A stretch of 35,738 nucleotides of DNA from an uncultured Ruminococcus sp. (GTDB lineage: Bacteria > Bacillota > Clostridia > Oscillospirales > Acutalibacteraceae). The position numbers and the translations under genes are program-made. The notes below the pieces were generated by a model. It did no database searches, was not told the origin of the DNA, and worked only from the letters and a program-made list of their open reading frames with translations. The stretch covers positions 1 through 35,738 of the forward strand of contig CAKSNZ010000020.1 of assembly GCA_934476515.1 (NCBI GenBank), written 5' to 3'. Of this stretch, positions 24,008 through 33,476 are shown piece by piece. The number at the start of each line of letters is the position of its first letter. Position 1 is the first letter of the stretch.

Positions 24008-24816
24008 GAGATGTAGTATTCGGTCAGTATATTCCCGGCAAAAGTATTGTTCATAAACTTGACCCAAGAACAAAGCTGATTTTATTGGTATGCTATATAG
24101 TACTGATATTTTGTACATTTAATTTTTATGCTTTAGGTGTTACAATAGCTTTAGCAATAGCCTTTATGCTACTTTCAAGAGTACCTATTAAGCAGTATTT
24201 AAAAAGTATGAAAATGATGATTGTGATTATTATTATCACCTCGGTTTTCAACTTGTTTTATGGTGGAGGCAAAACTTACCTAACTATTGGACCACTTTCT
24301 ATTACCGAAGGTGGTATAAACAATTCTATATTCATTGTTACAAGAATTGTTTGTTTGCTTATTGCCTCAGCATCACTTACATTTACAACTTCACCGACTG
24401 ACTTAACAGCCGGTATTGAAATGTTGATGAAACCACTAAAAGTCCTTCATGTAAAGACTCATGAAATTGCTATGATGATGTCAATAGCTTTAAGGTTTGT
24501 ACCAACATTGCTTGAAGAAACAGACAAGATTATGCTTGCTCAAAAGTCCAGAGGTGCAAATATGGATGAGGGTAATATTATCAAAAGGGCAAAGGCTCTT
24601 ATTCCTGTATTTATCCCACTGTTTGTATCAGCTTTCAGAAGAGCATTTGACCTTGCAATGGCTATGGAATGTCGTTGCTACAACGGTGGCAATGGCAGAA
24701 CAAAGCTAAATACATTGAAGTTAAGTAAGAGAGATTATTTTTCTTACATTACATTTTTACTTTTAATCGGTGTAATTGTAGTGTGCAATATTTTCTTAGG
24801 TAGTGTAGTAAGATGA
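24004..24816 (+). CDS. ecfT: ECF transporter transmembrane component EcfT
   Basis: This 270-residue membrane scaffold joins the ATPases to the S components. It has the N-terminal FGQYIPGKSIVHKLDPRTKL, about five to six membrane helices, and coupling helices with ALRFVPTLLEETDKIMLAQKSRGA (first Arg-Gly motif) and AMAMECRCYNGG at the second, where Cys replaces the usual Gly. The gene overlaps truA by 4 nt, an association common in Firmicutes. Confidence 0.95.
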   Translation: MRDVVFGQYIPGKSIVHKLDPRTKLILLVCYIVLIFCTFNFYALGVTIALAIAFMLLSRVPIKQYLKSMKMMIVIIIITSVFNLFYGGGKTYLTIGPLSITEGGINNSIFIVTRIVCLLIASASLTFTTSPTDLTAGIEMLMKPLKVLHVKTHEIAMMMSIALRFVPTLLEETDKIMLAQKSRGANMDEGNIIKRAKALIPVFIPLFVSAFRRAFDLAMAMECRCYNGGNGRTKLNTLKLSKRDYFSYITFLLLIGVIVVCNIFLGSVVR

Positions 24817-25550
24817 GAAATTTTCTAATTACAATTACATATGACGGAAGTTGTTTTCACGGTTGGCAAATTCAAAAGAATGCCTTAACTGTTCAAGAAG
24901 TTTTTCAAGATGCACTTTTTAAGGTGATTTCCGAAAAACCTGACATAAAGGCTTGTTCAAGAACAGACAGTGGTGTTCATGCAAATATGTTTTGCTTAAG
25001 TATGAAAACAGACCACAAGATTCCACCTGAAAGATTAAAGGGTGCATTAAATAGATTTTTGCCACAGTCGATAGCAGTTCTCGATTGTAAAGAAGTACCT
25101 CTTGACTTTCACGCAAGGTATAATTGCAAAGGCAAAAGATATGTGTATAAAATCTGGAATAATCCTGTCAGAAACCCATTTTTAAGGGACTATGCACTTC
25201 ATTATAGGTGGAAAATTGATGAAGAATTACTGAACAAATCTGCTCAAGATTTTGTCGGTAAACACGACTTTACTTCTTTTTGTACAGATGATGGTCGTGA
25301 AATGGACAATATGGAAAGAACCATTACTCATTTTAGTGTAAAAAGAGATGGAGATATGGTGCTGATGACAGTTGAGGCTGACGGTTTCCTATATAATATG
25401 GTTAGAATTATGGTAGGCACTTTGCTGAAAATTCAACAAGGCAAAATTCCTGCTGACGGAATACCTGGTTTATTTGCTCAAAAAAGCAGAAACCATAAAG
25501 GAATAACTGCTCCACCACAAGGACTATATCTTCAACAGGTTAATTATTAA
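24813..25550 (+). CDS. truA: tRNA pseudouridine synthase A (TruA)
   Basis: This 245-residue enzyme makes pseudouridine at positions 38-40 of the tRNA anticodon stem. It has YDGSCFHGWQIQ at the N terminus, the catalytic D52 in SRTDSGVHA, RYVYKIW, and the late GFLYNMVRIMVGTLL. Length is as usual. It starts inside the ecfT stop and is followed 11 nt later by the DUF5711 gene. Confidence 0.96.
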   Translation: MRNFLITITYDGSCFHGWQIQKNALTVQEVFQDALFKVISEKPDIKACSRTDSGVHANMFCLSMKTDHKIPPERLKGALNRFLPQSIAVLDCKEVPLDFHARYNCKGKRYVYKIWNNPVRNPFLRDYALHYRWKIDEELLNKSAQDFVGKHDFTSFCTDDGREMDNMERTITHFSVKRDGDMVLMTVEADGFLYNMVRIMVGTLLKIQQGKIPADGIPGLFAQKSRNHKGITAPPQGLYLQQVNY

Positions 25551-25561
25551 GGAAATTAGTT

Positions 25562-26899
25562 ATGGGAAAACATGGAGAAAAAGTCACTTCTAGTGATAAA
25601 CAAAATATTATAAAAGAAGATTCAAAGAAAAAGGCAGAAAAAGCTGAAAAAATCGAATCTAAAGAACTAAAACAAAATAAAAAGAGAAAGAAAAGAAAAA
25701 TTCTCAGTTACGAGAATGTACCTATTGAGGAGTACAGTGAGGAAACTGTAAAGTTTAACAAGAGAATTCTTAAGAAAACTATTATAGTTTTTGTTATAAT
25801 AATTGTACTTTTTGCCGGTGTATTTCTAATTGCCAACAGAAGTAAATTTACTTGGGATAACTTTTCAACATGGGTTAGTGTAAATGTACTTGGCTCAAAT
25901 AAAGGCGAAGATTTCCCTGTAGATACTTTAGGTACTACTGTTAGTAAAGGTAACTTTACTATGATAGGTGGTCATGTAAGTTATGCCAGTGATACTTCTT
26001 ATGTTGAACTTAGCGACTCAGCCGGTAGAATTATCAACAGTCAGTTAAGTTACAGCGACCCAATCTTAAGAGGTACACGTAACTATTCTATTGTTTACGG
26101 TGCCGGTGGTAACGGCTTTATGGTTAGTGATGCTAAAGAAACTAAGCATAAAGGCACAACTAAGGAAGGTATCTTTACTGCTGATGTAAACGATAACGGT
26201 TATTATTGTGTTGTAACTCAGGGTAGTGGTTATCTTTCTCAGTTAACTGCTTATAATAACGAAAATCAAAAGTTATATGAATATTATTTTTCTGATTATT
26301 ACATCACTTGTGTTTCTATTAATCCATCAGGTGACGGTGCAGTTTGTACAGGTATCACCTCAAAAGATGGTGGGGAAGAAACCAAGATTTATCAGCTAAA
26401 CTTTACAGAGAAAAAACCGGTTAGAGAATATACATTATCTGACTCTATGGTTTACGATACAAGATATATTTCTTCAAACAAGGTTTGTGCAGTAGCTAAT
26501 AATGCAGTATATACACTTGACTTAACAAGTGATAAACCAAAGGTTACTGAGTATAACTCAAGAACCCTTACAACATATGATTTTAATGCAGATACAAATG
26601 TTCTTTCAGTAGTATTATCAAAGAGTGGTGATGGCAGAAACTGTGACATTCTGATTTTTAGTTCTACAGGAGAAATTGAAAAAACTCTGAAATGGACTGA
26701 TAGAGTTGACTCTATCAGCACATATAAAGGCAATGTAGGTATTCTTTCATCAGGTACAGCATATATTCTAGATGACCAAAGCAAGGTTATCTCTAAGGCT
26801 GATGCCGGTAATGATGCAAAGGCTTTGTTGCTTTACAGTTCTAACGATGCCTATGTTTTAGGTATTAGTGAAATTCGTGATATTAGTATAGACAAGTAG
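25562..26899 (+). CDS. DUF5711 family membrane-anchored protein
   Basis: This 445-residue protein has a long lysine-rich cytoplasmic N terminus (1-70), one membrane helix (73-91) and an extracellular part of about 350 residues. That part is built of repeated short strands with the look of a beta-propeller (GGHVSYASDTSYVELSD, YYITCVSINPSGDGAVCTGI, VLSVVLSKSGDGRNCDILIFSSTGEIEKTL). It matches the DUF5711 proteins of Clostridia, whose function is unknown. No catalytic motif is seen. It stands 7 nt before cvpA and is part of the glmM operon. Confidence 0.75.
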   Translation: MGKHGEKVTSSDKQNIIKEDSKKKAEKAEKIESKELKQNKKRKKRKILSYENVPIEEYSEETVKFNKRILKKTIIVFVIIIVLFAGVFLIANRSKFTWDNFSTWVSVNVLGSNKGEDFPVDTLGTTVSKGNFTMIGGHVSYASDTSYVELSDSAGRIINSQLSYSDPILRGTRNYSIVYGAGGNGFMVSDAKETKHKGTTKEGIFTADVNDNGYYCVVTQGSGYLSQLTAYNNENQKLYEYYFSDYYITCVSINPSGDGAVCTGITSKDGGEETKIYQLNFTEKKPVREYTLSDSMVYDTRYISSNKVCAVANNAVYTLDLTSDKPKVTEYNSRTLTTYDFNADTNVLSVVLSKSGDGRNCDILIFSSTGEIEKTLKWTDRVDSISTYKGNVGILSSGTAYILDDQSKVISKADAGNDAKALLLYSSNDAYVLGISEIRDISIDK

Positions 26900-26906
26900 G
26901 TGAAAT

Positions 26907-27647
26907 ATGAACTTAACAGTATGGTTGGATATTGGGGTATCAATCCTCTTTATCTTAACAATAATTGTTTGTTACCGTAGAGGTTTTGCAAAGACAATCC
27001 TAGGACTTTTAAGTTCTGTAATTTCCCTAGCAGGTGCTTATTTTATCGGTTCTTGGTTATCCAAGCTGATTTACGACAATGCTATAAAGGATAAGATTGT
27101 TTCTAATGTAAGCAACTCTATGGAAAGCAGTGTTTCTTCCACAACCTCAAAGGTAGAAACTGCTACCAATGATTTACCTGAGTTTGTTGACAAAATTCTG
27201 GGTTACTTTGGATATAACAGTAGTAATATTAATAAGGGTATTGATTCTACTGTACATAATCAAAGTCAAAATGTAGCAAATGGTATTGAAAGTGTAGTAG
27301 GTCCTATTGTTACTGCACTGATTGCTTTTTTACTTGTATTTTTGTTATTTATTATTTTAAGATTTATAACCGGCAAAATCTCAAAGATGATTTGTCATGG
27401 CTTTAATTTACCGGTTATCTCAACAGTAAATCATATTGTTGGTGGTGTAGTTGGTATCTTTAATGCACTAATCTTAATTTACTTTTTAAGTGGTATCGTA
27501 ACATATGCTATTCCACTATTTTCCGGAGGTAAAATCTCCTATGAAGATTTTAATTTAGCAGTAGAAAGCAGCAAAATCTTTAAGATTTTTTATGAACACA
27601 ACTTCCTGGCTGATACATTAAAATCAGTTTTATCAGTATTTAATTAA
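26907..27647 (+). CDS. CvpA family membrane protein
   Basis: This 246-residue protein has the CvpA layout: an N-terminal pair of helices with VCYRRGFAKTILGLLSSVISLAGAYFIG, a serine/threonine-rich outer loop (SNSMESSVSSTTSKVETATNDL), then two more helices around VTALIAFLLVFLLFIILRFITGKI and VVGIFNALILIYFLSG. CvpA proteins are linked to colicin V export in E. coli and to envelope integrity more widely; the role here is unknown. It lies between the DUF5711 gene and pgsA in the same operon. Confidence 0.85.
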   Translation: MNLTVWLDIGVSILFILTIIVCYRRGFAKTILGLLSSVISLAGAYFIGSWLSKLIYDNAIKDKIVSNVSNSMESSVSSTTSKVETATNDLPEFVDKILGYFGYNSSNINKGIDSTVHNQSQNVANGIESVVGPIVTALIAFLLVFLLFIILRFITGKISKMICHGFNLPVISTVNHIVGGVVGIFNALILIYFLSGIVTYAIPLFSGGKISYEDFNLAVESSKIFKIFYEHNFLADTLKSVLSVFN

Positions 27648-27661
27648 GGAGAATTGCTTAA

Positions 27662-28264
27662 ATGAATAGTGAAGAGAAGAAAGAGATAAACAATGATTCA
27701 TCTGATGAAATTTTAACTATCCCTAATATACTTTCATTTTTTAGAATTTTACTTATTACACCATTTATGATATTATTCTTAAACGGACAGTATGTTTGGG
27801 CAACAGTAATGATTATTATTTCCGGCCTTACTGACTGTGTTGATGGGTTTGTTGCTCGTCACTTCAATCAAGTGTCTGATTTCGGCAAAATTCTTGACCC
27901 TGTAGCTGATAAACTTACACTTTTAGCAGTAGGTATTGGAATTTGCATCTTGACACCGGAGGTAATAACTGTTATGGTTATCCTTATAATAAAAGATTTG
28001 CTTATGCTAATTGGTGGTATTGCTTTAATAAAAAATGATATTCAACCTCCACAAGCAAGATGGTACGGAAAGGTTGGAACAATTTTGTTCTATATTTCTG
28101 TATGTGCTATTGTTGTATTAAAGGTATTTGGTATTGAAGTACCTTACCTTTCAGTAATTCTGCTAAGTATTACTGCTGCTACAATGATATTTGCTTTGGT
28201 TAAATATTTTCTATTATTTTTAGATTTAATAACAAATGGTAGTAACCAGAAGAAAGGAGAATAA
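27662..28264 (+). CDS. pgsA: CDP-diacylglycerol-glycerol-3-phosphate 3-phosphatidyltransferase (PgsA)
   Basis: This 200-residue membrane enzyme commits CDP-diacylglycerol to phosphatidylglycerol. The complete CDP-alcohol phosphotransferase motif is present with exact spacing: D58, D61, G62, A65, R66, G75, D79, D83. The typical TIPNILSFFRILLITP precedes it, and about five to six membrane helices are seen. GGAG lies before the ATG. Phosphatidylglycerol is also the donor for lipoteichoic-type polymers and lipoprotein diacylation. Confidence 0.94.
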   Translation: MNSEEKKEINNDSSDEILTIPNILSFFRILLITPFMILFLNGQYVWATVMIIISGLTDCVDGFVARHFNQVSDFGKILDPVADKLTLLAVGIGICILTPEVITVMVILIIKDLLMLIGGIALIKNDIQPPQARWYGKVGTILFYISVCAIVVLKVFGIEVPYLSVILLSITAATMIFALVKYFLLFLDLITNGSNQKKGE

Positions 28265-28267
28265 AAT

Positions 28268-30628
28268 ATGCTTTGCTCTAAATGTAATAAGCGTCCTGCA
28301 GTTGTCTTTGTATCAAACAGTGCTGATGGACAGTCAAAGGGCTATTGCCTTACTTGTGCCAAAGAACTTGGTATAAAGCCGGTTGAGGACTTAATAAATA
28401 AGATGGGCATTACAGATGATGACCTTGAGGCAGTTCAGGATCAGATGACATCTATAATGGACAACCTAGGTGAAAATGGAGATTTACAGTCAATGGTTGA
28501 GTCTATGGGTATCGACCCTGAGGCTTTACAAGGTGAACTTGTAAACCTAAATGACGATAACAATGACGATGACGAAGATGGGGACAAGGACTTTACACCG
28601 GGAGGTGCTCCAACATTCCCTGCATTTTTCAACAGTATGTTTAGTGGTAATAACCCTAACAGTAACGGTGATAATTCTGATAATAAGAAAAAGGACAAGA
28701 AAGATAAGTCCAAGAAAAACAGAAAGTTTATTAACTTATATTGTGAGGACTTAACTAAAAAAGCTAAGAATGGCCTTGTTGACAGAGTTATCGGCAGAGA
28801 TAAAGAAATTGAAAGAATTATTCAGATTCTTTCTCGTAGAACAAAGAACAACCCTTGCTTAATCGGTGAACCCGGTGTAGGTAAAACTGCTATTGCCGAA
28901 GGTTTAGCAGGTAGAATTGTTGAGGGTAATGTTCCTCTAAGACTTAGAAATAAGGAAATTCACCTACTAGACTTAACTTCTCTTGTAGCCGGTACTCAGT
29001 TTAGAGGTCAGTTTGAAAGCCGTATTAAGGGCTTAATAAAGGAAGTAAAAGAAGCCGGTAACATCATCCTATTTATTGATGAAGTACATAGCCTTGTTGG
29101 TACAGGTGACAGTGAAGGTACAATGAATGCAGCAAACATCTTGAAACCTGCTCTATCTCGTGGAGAAATTCAAGTTATCGGTGCTACAACATTTACCGAA
29201 TACAGAAAGTATATTGAAAAGGACTCTGCTTTAGAAAGAAGATTTCAGCCTGTAAAGGTTGGTGAACCTTCTATTGCAGAAACTATTGATGTTTTAACTG
29301 GTGTTAAGTCATATTATGAAATTCACCACAGAGTAGCAGTATCTGACGATATAGTAAGAAAGGCAGTTATCTTCTCAGAAAGATATATTACAGACCGTTT
29401 CTTACCTGATAAGGCTATTGACCTTCTTGATGAATCATGTGCTTGTTGTGCTTTAAGAAGTAAAGCTATGGAAGAGTATGATAAGCTATCTGTAGAAAAG
29501 AAAGAATTAGCAATTAAGAGAGATAACCTTTCTTCTGCTGATGATGTAAACTTTGAAGAAATTGCAAAAATCAAAACTCAGCTACTTAACATTGATGAAA
29601 AGATGAAAGAACTTGAACCTGAAGCAGTTAATGTTCAGGTTACAGAGGAAGACCTAGCTAAGGTTATTGAACTATGGACAGGTATTCCATCATCAAGAAT
29701 CAGAGAAAATGAACTGGCAAAACTTCACGACCTAGAAGAAAAGCTAAACAAAAAGATTATCGGTCAGGAAGAAGCTGTAAAGGCTCTATCCTCTGCTATT
29801 AAGCGTTCAAGACTACAGATTTCACCTCGTAGAAGACCTGCATCATTTATTTTTGTTGGACCTACAGGTGTTGGTAAAACCGAACTTGTAAAGGTTCTTT
29901 CTAAGGAACTGTTTGACTCACCTGAAACACTAATTAGACTTGATATGTCTGAATTTATGGAAAAGCACAGTGTGTCAAAGATTATCGGTTCACCTCCGGG
30001 ATATGTTGGCTATGATGAAGCAGGACAAGTTACAGAAAAGGTTAGAAGAAGACCATATTCTGTACTACTGTTTGATGAAATCGAAAAGGCTCATCCTGAT
30101 GTTATGAATATCCTTCTACAGATTCTTGATGAAGGTAAAGTAACAGATGCTCACGGTAGAGAAGTTAACTTTGAAAATACAGTTATCGTTATGACAAGTA
30201 ATGCCGGTTCTGATAAGAGAGAAAATGCATTGGGCTTTGGTAAAACTCAGGCTGATGCTCATAAGGAAAAGGCAATGAAAGCACTTTCAGAGTTCTTAAG
30301 ACCTGAATTCTTAGCTAGAGTTGACGAAATTCTTGTATTTAGAGATTTAGACGAAAATGACTTTAAGAAGATTTCAGCACTACTACTTGATGAATATGTG
30401 CCTACTCTAAAGGAAAAGGGCATTACATTTAAGTATGATGATAAGGCTTGTACTGCATTAGCTGAAAAGGCTAAGGGTGGCAAGTCAGGTGCTAGAGATT
30501 TAAGAAATATTATCCGTAAGGAAGTTGAAGATAAAATCGCAGAAGAAATTATTGATGCCGGTAATACTTCACTTTCAGGTATTGCAGTTACTGCTGAGGA
30601 TAATAAGATTAAACTTGAAGTAATGTAA
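28268..30628 (+). CDS. ClpE-like ATP-dependent protease ATPase subunit with N-terminal zinc finger
   Basis: This 786-residue Hsp100 unfoldase starts with a zinc finger (C3, C6, C27, C30), as in ClpE, instead of the Clp N-domain repeats of ClpC. A flexible Asp/Asn/Lys-rich linker follows (about 95-152). AAA domain 1 has Walker A GEPGVGKT (200-207) and Walker B FIDEVH; a short middle coiled coil lies at about 400-455; AAA domain 2 has GPTGVGKT (531-538) and [13 protein letters not shown]. It would feed substrates to ClpP, which is not encoded here. It closes the glmM operon, 3 nt after pgsA, and is followed by a hairpin. Confidence 0.92.
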   Translation: MLCSKCNKRPAVVFVSNSADGQSKGYCLTCAKELGIKPVEDLINKMGITDDDLEAVQDQMTSIMDNLGENGDLQSMVESMGIDPEALQGELVNLNDDNNDDDEDGDKDFTPGGAPTFPAFFNSMFSGNNPNSNGDNSDNKKKDKKDKSKKNRKFINLYCEDLTKKAKNGLVDRVIGRDKEIERIIQILSRRTKNNPCLIGEPGVGKTAIAEGLAGRIVEGNVPLRLRNKEIHLLDLTSLVAGTQFRGQFESRIKGLIKEVKEAGNIILFIDEVHSLVGTGDSEGTMNAANILKPALSRGEIQVIGATTFTEYRKYIEKDSALERRFQPVKVGEPSIAETIDVLTGVKSYYEIHHRVAVSDDIVRKAVIFSERYITDRFLPDKAIDLLDESCACCALRSKAMEEYDKLSVEKKELAIKRDNLSSADDVNFEEIAKIKTQLLNIDEKMKELEPEAVNVQVTEEDLAKVIELWTGIPSSRIRENELAKLHDLEEKLNKKIIGQEEAVKALSSAIKRSRLQISPRRRPASFIFVGPTGVGKTELVKVLSKELFDSPETLIRLDMSEFMEKHSVSKIIGSPPGYVGYDEAGQVTEKVRRRPYSVLLFDEIEKAHPDVMNILLQILDEGKVTDAHGREVNFENTVIVMTSNAGSDKRENALGFGKTQADAHKEKAMKALSEFLRPEFLARVDEILVFRDLDENDFKKISALLLDEYVPTLKEKGITFKYDDKACTALAEKAKGGKSGARDLRNIIRKEVEDKIAEEIIDAGNTSLSGIAVTAEDNKIKLEVM

Positions 30629-30663
30629 TTGAATATCTAATGGAATTTAATATCCATAAAAAT

Positions 30664-30687
30664 AGGGAGTACCAAAAGGTGCTCCCT
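30664..30687 (+). terminator. Probable terminator of the glmM-clp operon
   Basis: AGGGAGTACC and GGTGCTCCCT pair over 10 bp (one G-T) around AAAA. The tail is short (TTATGTAT), so termination may be partial. Confidence 0.65.
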
Positions 30688-30713
30688 TATGTATAACCGG
30701 AAGAAGGTATTTT

Positions 30714-31456
30714 ATGAACGGTATTTTTTATTTCTCATCAACAGGAAATAGCCTGTATTTAGCTAAGAAGATACAAAGTGAATTAAATGGAAATGTAATC
30801 TACATACCTAATTATAAAGGCAATGGCAGTGAATATGATAGGATTATAATAGTATCTCCTGTATATTCCTTTGGTTTACCTGTGCATACATATGATTTTT
30901 TGCTTAATATAAATGAAAAGTCAAAAATCTATGTTGTGCTAAATTATGGTGGTATGGCCGGTGGAGCTAATGTTCTAACTTATAATTTAGCTACAGAACA
31001 TAATAAGAATATTTGTGGTGTGTATAAATTGAAAATGCCGGAAAATTATACTTTAACTTTTACACCACCTAGCATATACAGTAAATTAGTTCTTAAAAAC
31101 TCACATAAGAAAATAAATAAATTATAGCAGAGTTAAAACAAGACAAAGTGTCAATCCCTAAAAATTCAAAAACATATGAAAATACATATTATAAAAATAA
31201 GTCAAATTGGCATTTAATAGGGAATAGCTTTTCAGTCAGTGATAAGTGTGTTAAATGCAAAAAATGTATAGATATTTGCCCTGTTAATAATATTACAATG
31301 GTGAATAATAAAATTCAATTTGGTGATAATTGTGTTTCTTGTTTAGGATGTTATCATAGATGCCCCGAAAAAGCTATTAAATATAAAAATAGAAATAAAA
31401 AATCAAGATACTTAAATCCTTATGTAAAAGATAATGAAATAGGCTCAGATTTTTAA
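30714..31456 (+). pseudogene. EFR1-type flavodoxin-ferredoxin fusion, frameshifted
   Basis: Two adjacent frames make up one EFR1-family protein. The first (30714-31127, 137 codons) is the flavodoxin-like half: MNGIFYFSSTGNSLYLAKKI at the FMN phosphate loop, then IIIVSPVYSFGLP and NYGGMAGGAN. It stops at TAG (31125-31127). The second, in another frame, continues IAELKQDKVSIPKNSKTYENTYYKN from codons before its GTG at 31148. It then carries two 4Fe-4S motifs, CVKCKKCIDICP and CVSCLGCYHRCP. Adding one base within AAATAAATTA just before the TAG restores one reading frame of about 247 codons. The break may be a real mutation or a sequencing error in an A/T run. The gene is probably a recent loss, since both halves are otherwise intact. 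Confidence 0.8.
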
Positions 31457-31516
31457 TTTTTGTTTTTATTATTATAAGATAATTTTTTTGATTTTATTTT
31501 AGGTTAAGATTAGTTA

Positions 31517-31588
31517 GACAAACCCTAATTTGCAGTAGTGATTTATAGATTAGCACAAATAAAATTAAAAAAACTAATATTTTTACAA
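31517..31588 (+). repeat. A-rich dispersed repeat, copy 2
   Basis: Shares ACAAACCCTAATTT and the AAATTAAAAAAACTAAT-TTTTTA block with the copies at 222-300 and 35523-35611. It points at the terminator and 3' end of the MATE gene. Confidence 0.5.
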
Positions 31589-31601
31589 TAAAGCAAAGGC
31601 A

Positions 31602-31642
31602 AAAAGTAGGCTACTTCACTATAAGTGAAATAACCTACTTTT
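31602..31642 (-). terminator. Terminator of the marR-MATE operon
   Basis: An outer 9-bp stem AAAAGTAGG / CCTACTTTT encloses an inner 6-bp stem TTCACT / AGTGAA. On the minus strand the T-rich outer arm end serves as the U tract. It lies 20 nt past the MATE stop codon and could also act on the plus strand. Confidence 0.75.
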
Positions 31643-31661
31643 ATTATATAAGTATTAGATT

Positions 31662-33008
31662 TTAAAACTTACCCCAATAACCGAACTTTTTATTTTTCAC
31701 TGCAAGGAAAGTTATTGTAACTATAACTGACATAGATTCTGCAACAATAATAGAGAACCATATGCCGTTAAGACCGAAGAAGATAGGCATAATTAAAACA
31801 GAGGAACATTGGAAAAGTAATGTTCTAAGGAATGCAATAGTTGCTGAGGTTAAGCCGTCATTAAGTGCAGTGAAGAAAGCTGAACCAAATATTGAAATTC
31901 CTGAGAATAAGAAAGCAACACCATAAATTCTAAATGCATGAGTTGTCATTGTTAAAAGTTCTTTGTCGTATCCAACAAATGCACTTGCAAGTGGATTTGC
32001 TAAAAATTCAGAAATGCCAAACATAGCTATCGCTACAATACCGATAATAACTGAACTCCTCTTTAAAATGTTATTAAGTTCTTTCTTGTTACCTGCTCCG
32101 TAATGATAACTTGTAATAGGTGCAATACCTGTTGAATAACCAATAAATACTGCTAAGAAAATAAAGTTAACATACATAATTGTACCGTAAGCAGAGATAC
32201 CATCTTCACCGGCATATTTCATAAGTTGAGCATTGTATAACATACCAACAAGTGACATGGAAATATTACTCATAAGTTCTGAAGAACCATTTGTGCAAAT
32301 TCTAATTAGTGACTTAAACTCCCAACTGGGTTTGCATAGTTTTAATTTACTGGAATTTTTCCTAGCAAAATAAATTAATGGTACAATACCTCCTAATACT
32401 TCACCTAAAGCAGTTGCCAAAGCTGCACCCACAATACCCCACTTAAATACTGCAATAAACAGTGCATCACCTACCATATTCATAATACCGGCAGAAATTG
32501 TTATAGCAAGTCCCAACTTTGGCTTTTCAGCAGTTACTACAAGGCTGGAAAAAGCATATTGCAACATTAGAAATGGGAGAGAGATAAGTAGCACTCTGCC
32601 ATATTTGACACAATTTTCAAGCATTGTATCCTCAGCACCTAGGAAAGAGGCAATCTGTTTTAAGAAAATATTGCTGATAACAGAAATCACAACACCACTA
32701 ATTACAGTTGCGCATATTAGTAGTGAAAATATTTTATTTGCCTTTTTGTCATTACCTTCACCCATAGTTTTGGCAATTAATGCACTGCCACCTGTACCAA
32801 ACATAAAACCCATTGCGCCAACAACCATAAGAAATGGCATTATAAAGTTAACTGCTGCAAAAGAAGTTTTGCCAACAAAGTTTGATACAAAGAATCCGTC
32901 AACAACACCGTAAATCGATGTTAATATCATCATTAGTATTGATGGTAAAGTAAAACGTATTAACCGTTTAAAATTAAAATGATCCGATAATTGTATTTGA
33001 TTTTTCAT
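31662..33008 (-). CDS. MATE family efflux transporter
   Basis: This 448-residue protein has 12 membrane helices in two bundles, the MATE plan, and exports drugs or cationic compounds driven by sodium or protons. The N-terminal helix region FTLPSILMMILTSIYGVVDGFFVSNFVGKTSFAAVNFIMP and MGFMFGTGGSALIAKTMGEGNDKKA are family signatures, repeated in weaker form in the second half (IAPITSYHYGAGNKKE). AAGGAG lies 7 nt before the ATG. It starts 14 nt after the marR stop codon, so it is surely the regulator's target. Substrate unknown. Confidence 0.94.
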   Translation of the reverse strand: MKNQIQLSDHFNFKRLIRFTLPSILMMILTSIYGVVDGFFVSNFVGKTSFAAVNFIMPFLMVVGAMGFMFGTGGSALIAKTMGEGNDKKANKIFSLLICATVISGVVISVISNIFLKQIASFLGAEDTMLENCVKYGRVLLISLPFLMLQYAFSSLVVTAEKPKLGLAITISAGIMNMVGDALFIAVFKWGIVGAALATALGEVLGGIVPLIYFARKNSSKLKLCKPSWEFKSLIRICTNGSSELMSNISMSLVGMLYNAQLMKYAGEDGISAYGTIMYVNFIFLAVFIGYSTGIAPITSYHYGAGNKKELNNILKRSSVIIGIVAIAMFGISEFLANPLASAFVGYDKELLTMTTHAFRIYGVAFLFSGISIFGSAFFTALNDGLTSATIAFLRTLLFQCSSVLIMPIFFGLNGIWFSIIVAESMSVIVTITFLAVKNKKFGYWGKF

Positions 33009-33022
33009 TATTTCTCCTTAAA

Positions 33023-33457
33023 TTATAACTTCTCAATTTGTTTTTTAAAGGAATTACGATGCTTTTCCATAAGTTTTAGGTAAAGCCCCATTTTTTCCTC
33101 ATCCCAATCTTTAAATGTGTCAAATTCAGCCTTATATAGCTTTTTAGCAGTTTGGTTTGCATAATCCTTGCCTTTTTCAGTAAGGAAAACTATTTTGGAC
33201 TTTCCATTGTATTTTTCAAGATAAACAATATCTTCATTTTCAAGTTTACGAATAGCTGAATTAATTGTTTGTTTGCTAATTCCGGATGATTTGTAAATGT
33301 CATACAGTAAACATTTTCCTTTATTAATATAGGTCATATACAGTACAAATGACACACTGTCCGATATTCCTAATTTAACTGATGCCTGATGATACAATGA
33401 CTCAATTTCTTCGTTTAAACAATTTATTTTACAAATACTATCAAAAAGTTTCTGCAA
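33023..33457 (-). CDS. MarR family transcriptional regulator
   Basis: This winged-helix repressor has about 144 residues. The recognition region reads LYDIYKSSGISKQTINSAIRKLENEDIVYLEK, and the wing follows as KSKIVFLTEKGKDYANQ. Helical ends for dimer formation flank it. An open frame extends up to an ATG at 33514, but that ATG lies between the -35 and -10 of the only good promoter and inside an operator palindrome, so it cannot be used from that transcript. The best ribosome binding site, GGAAGG (33473-33468), stands 10 nt from a TTG at 33457 and too close to an ATG at 33466; either could be the true start. It precedes the MATE gene by 14 nt and most likely represses both. Confidence 0.85.
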   Translation of the reverse strand: MQKLFDSICKINCLNEEIESLYHQASVKLGISDSVSFVLYMTYINKGKCLLYDIYKSSGISKQTINSAIRKLENEDIVYLEKYNGKSKIVFLTEKGKDYANQTAKKLYKAEFDTFKDWDEEKMGLYLKLMEKHRNSFKKQIEKL

Positions 33458-33476
33458 TAATGTCATTCCTTCCAAA

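Noticed and set aside
28441..28713. 90-codon minus-strand reading frame inside the clp gene
   Set aside because: It is a Ser/Leu-rich mirror of the clp coding strand's acidic and lysine-rich linker; the clp frame is clearly the real one.
31100..31160. Programmed ribosomal frameshift in the EFR1 gene
   Set aside because: There is no slippery heptamer, pseudoknot or internal ribosome binding site pattern; a one-base indel in an A/T run is simpler.
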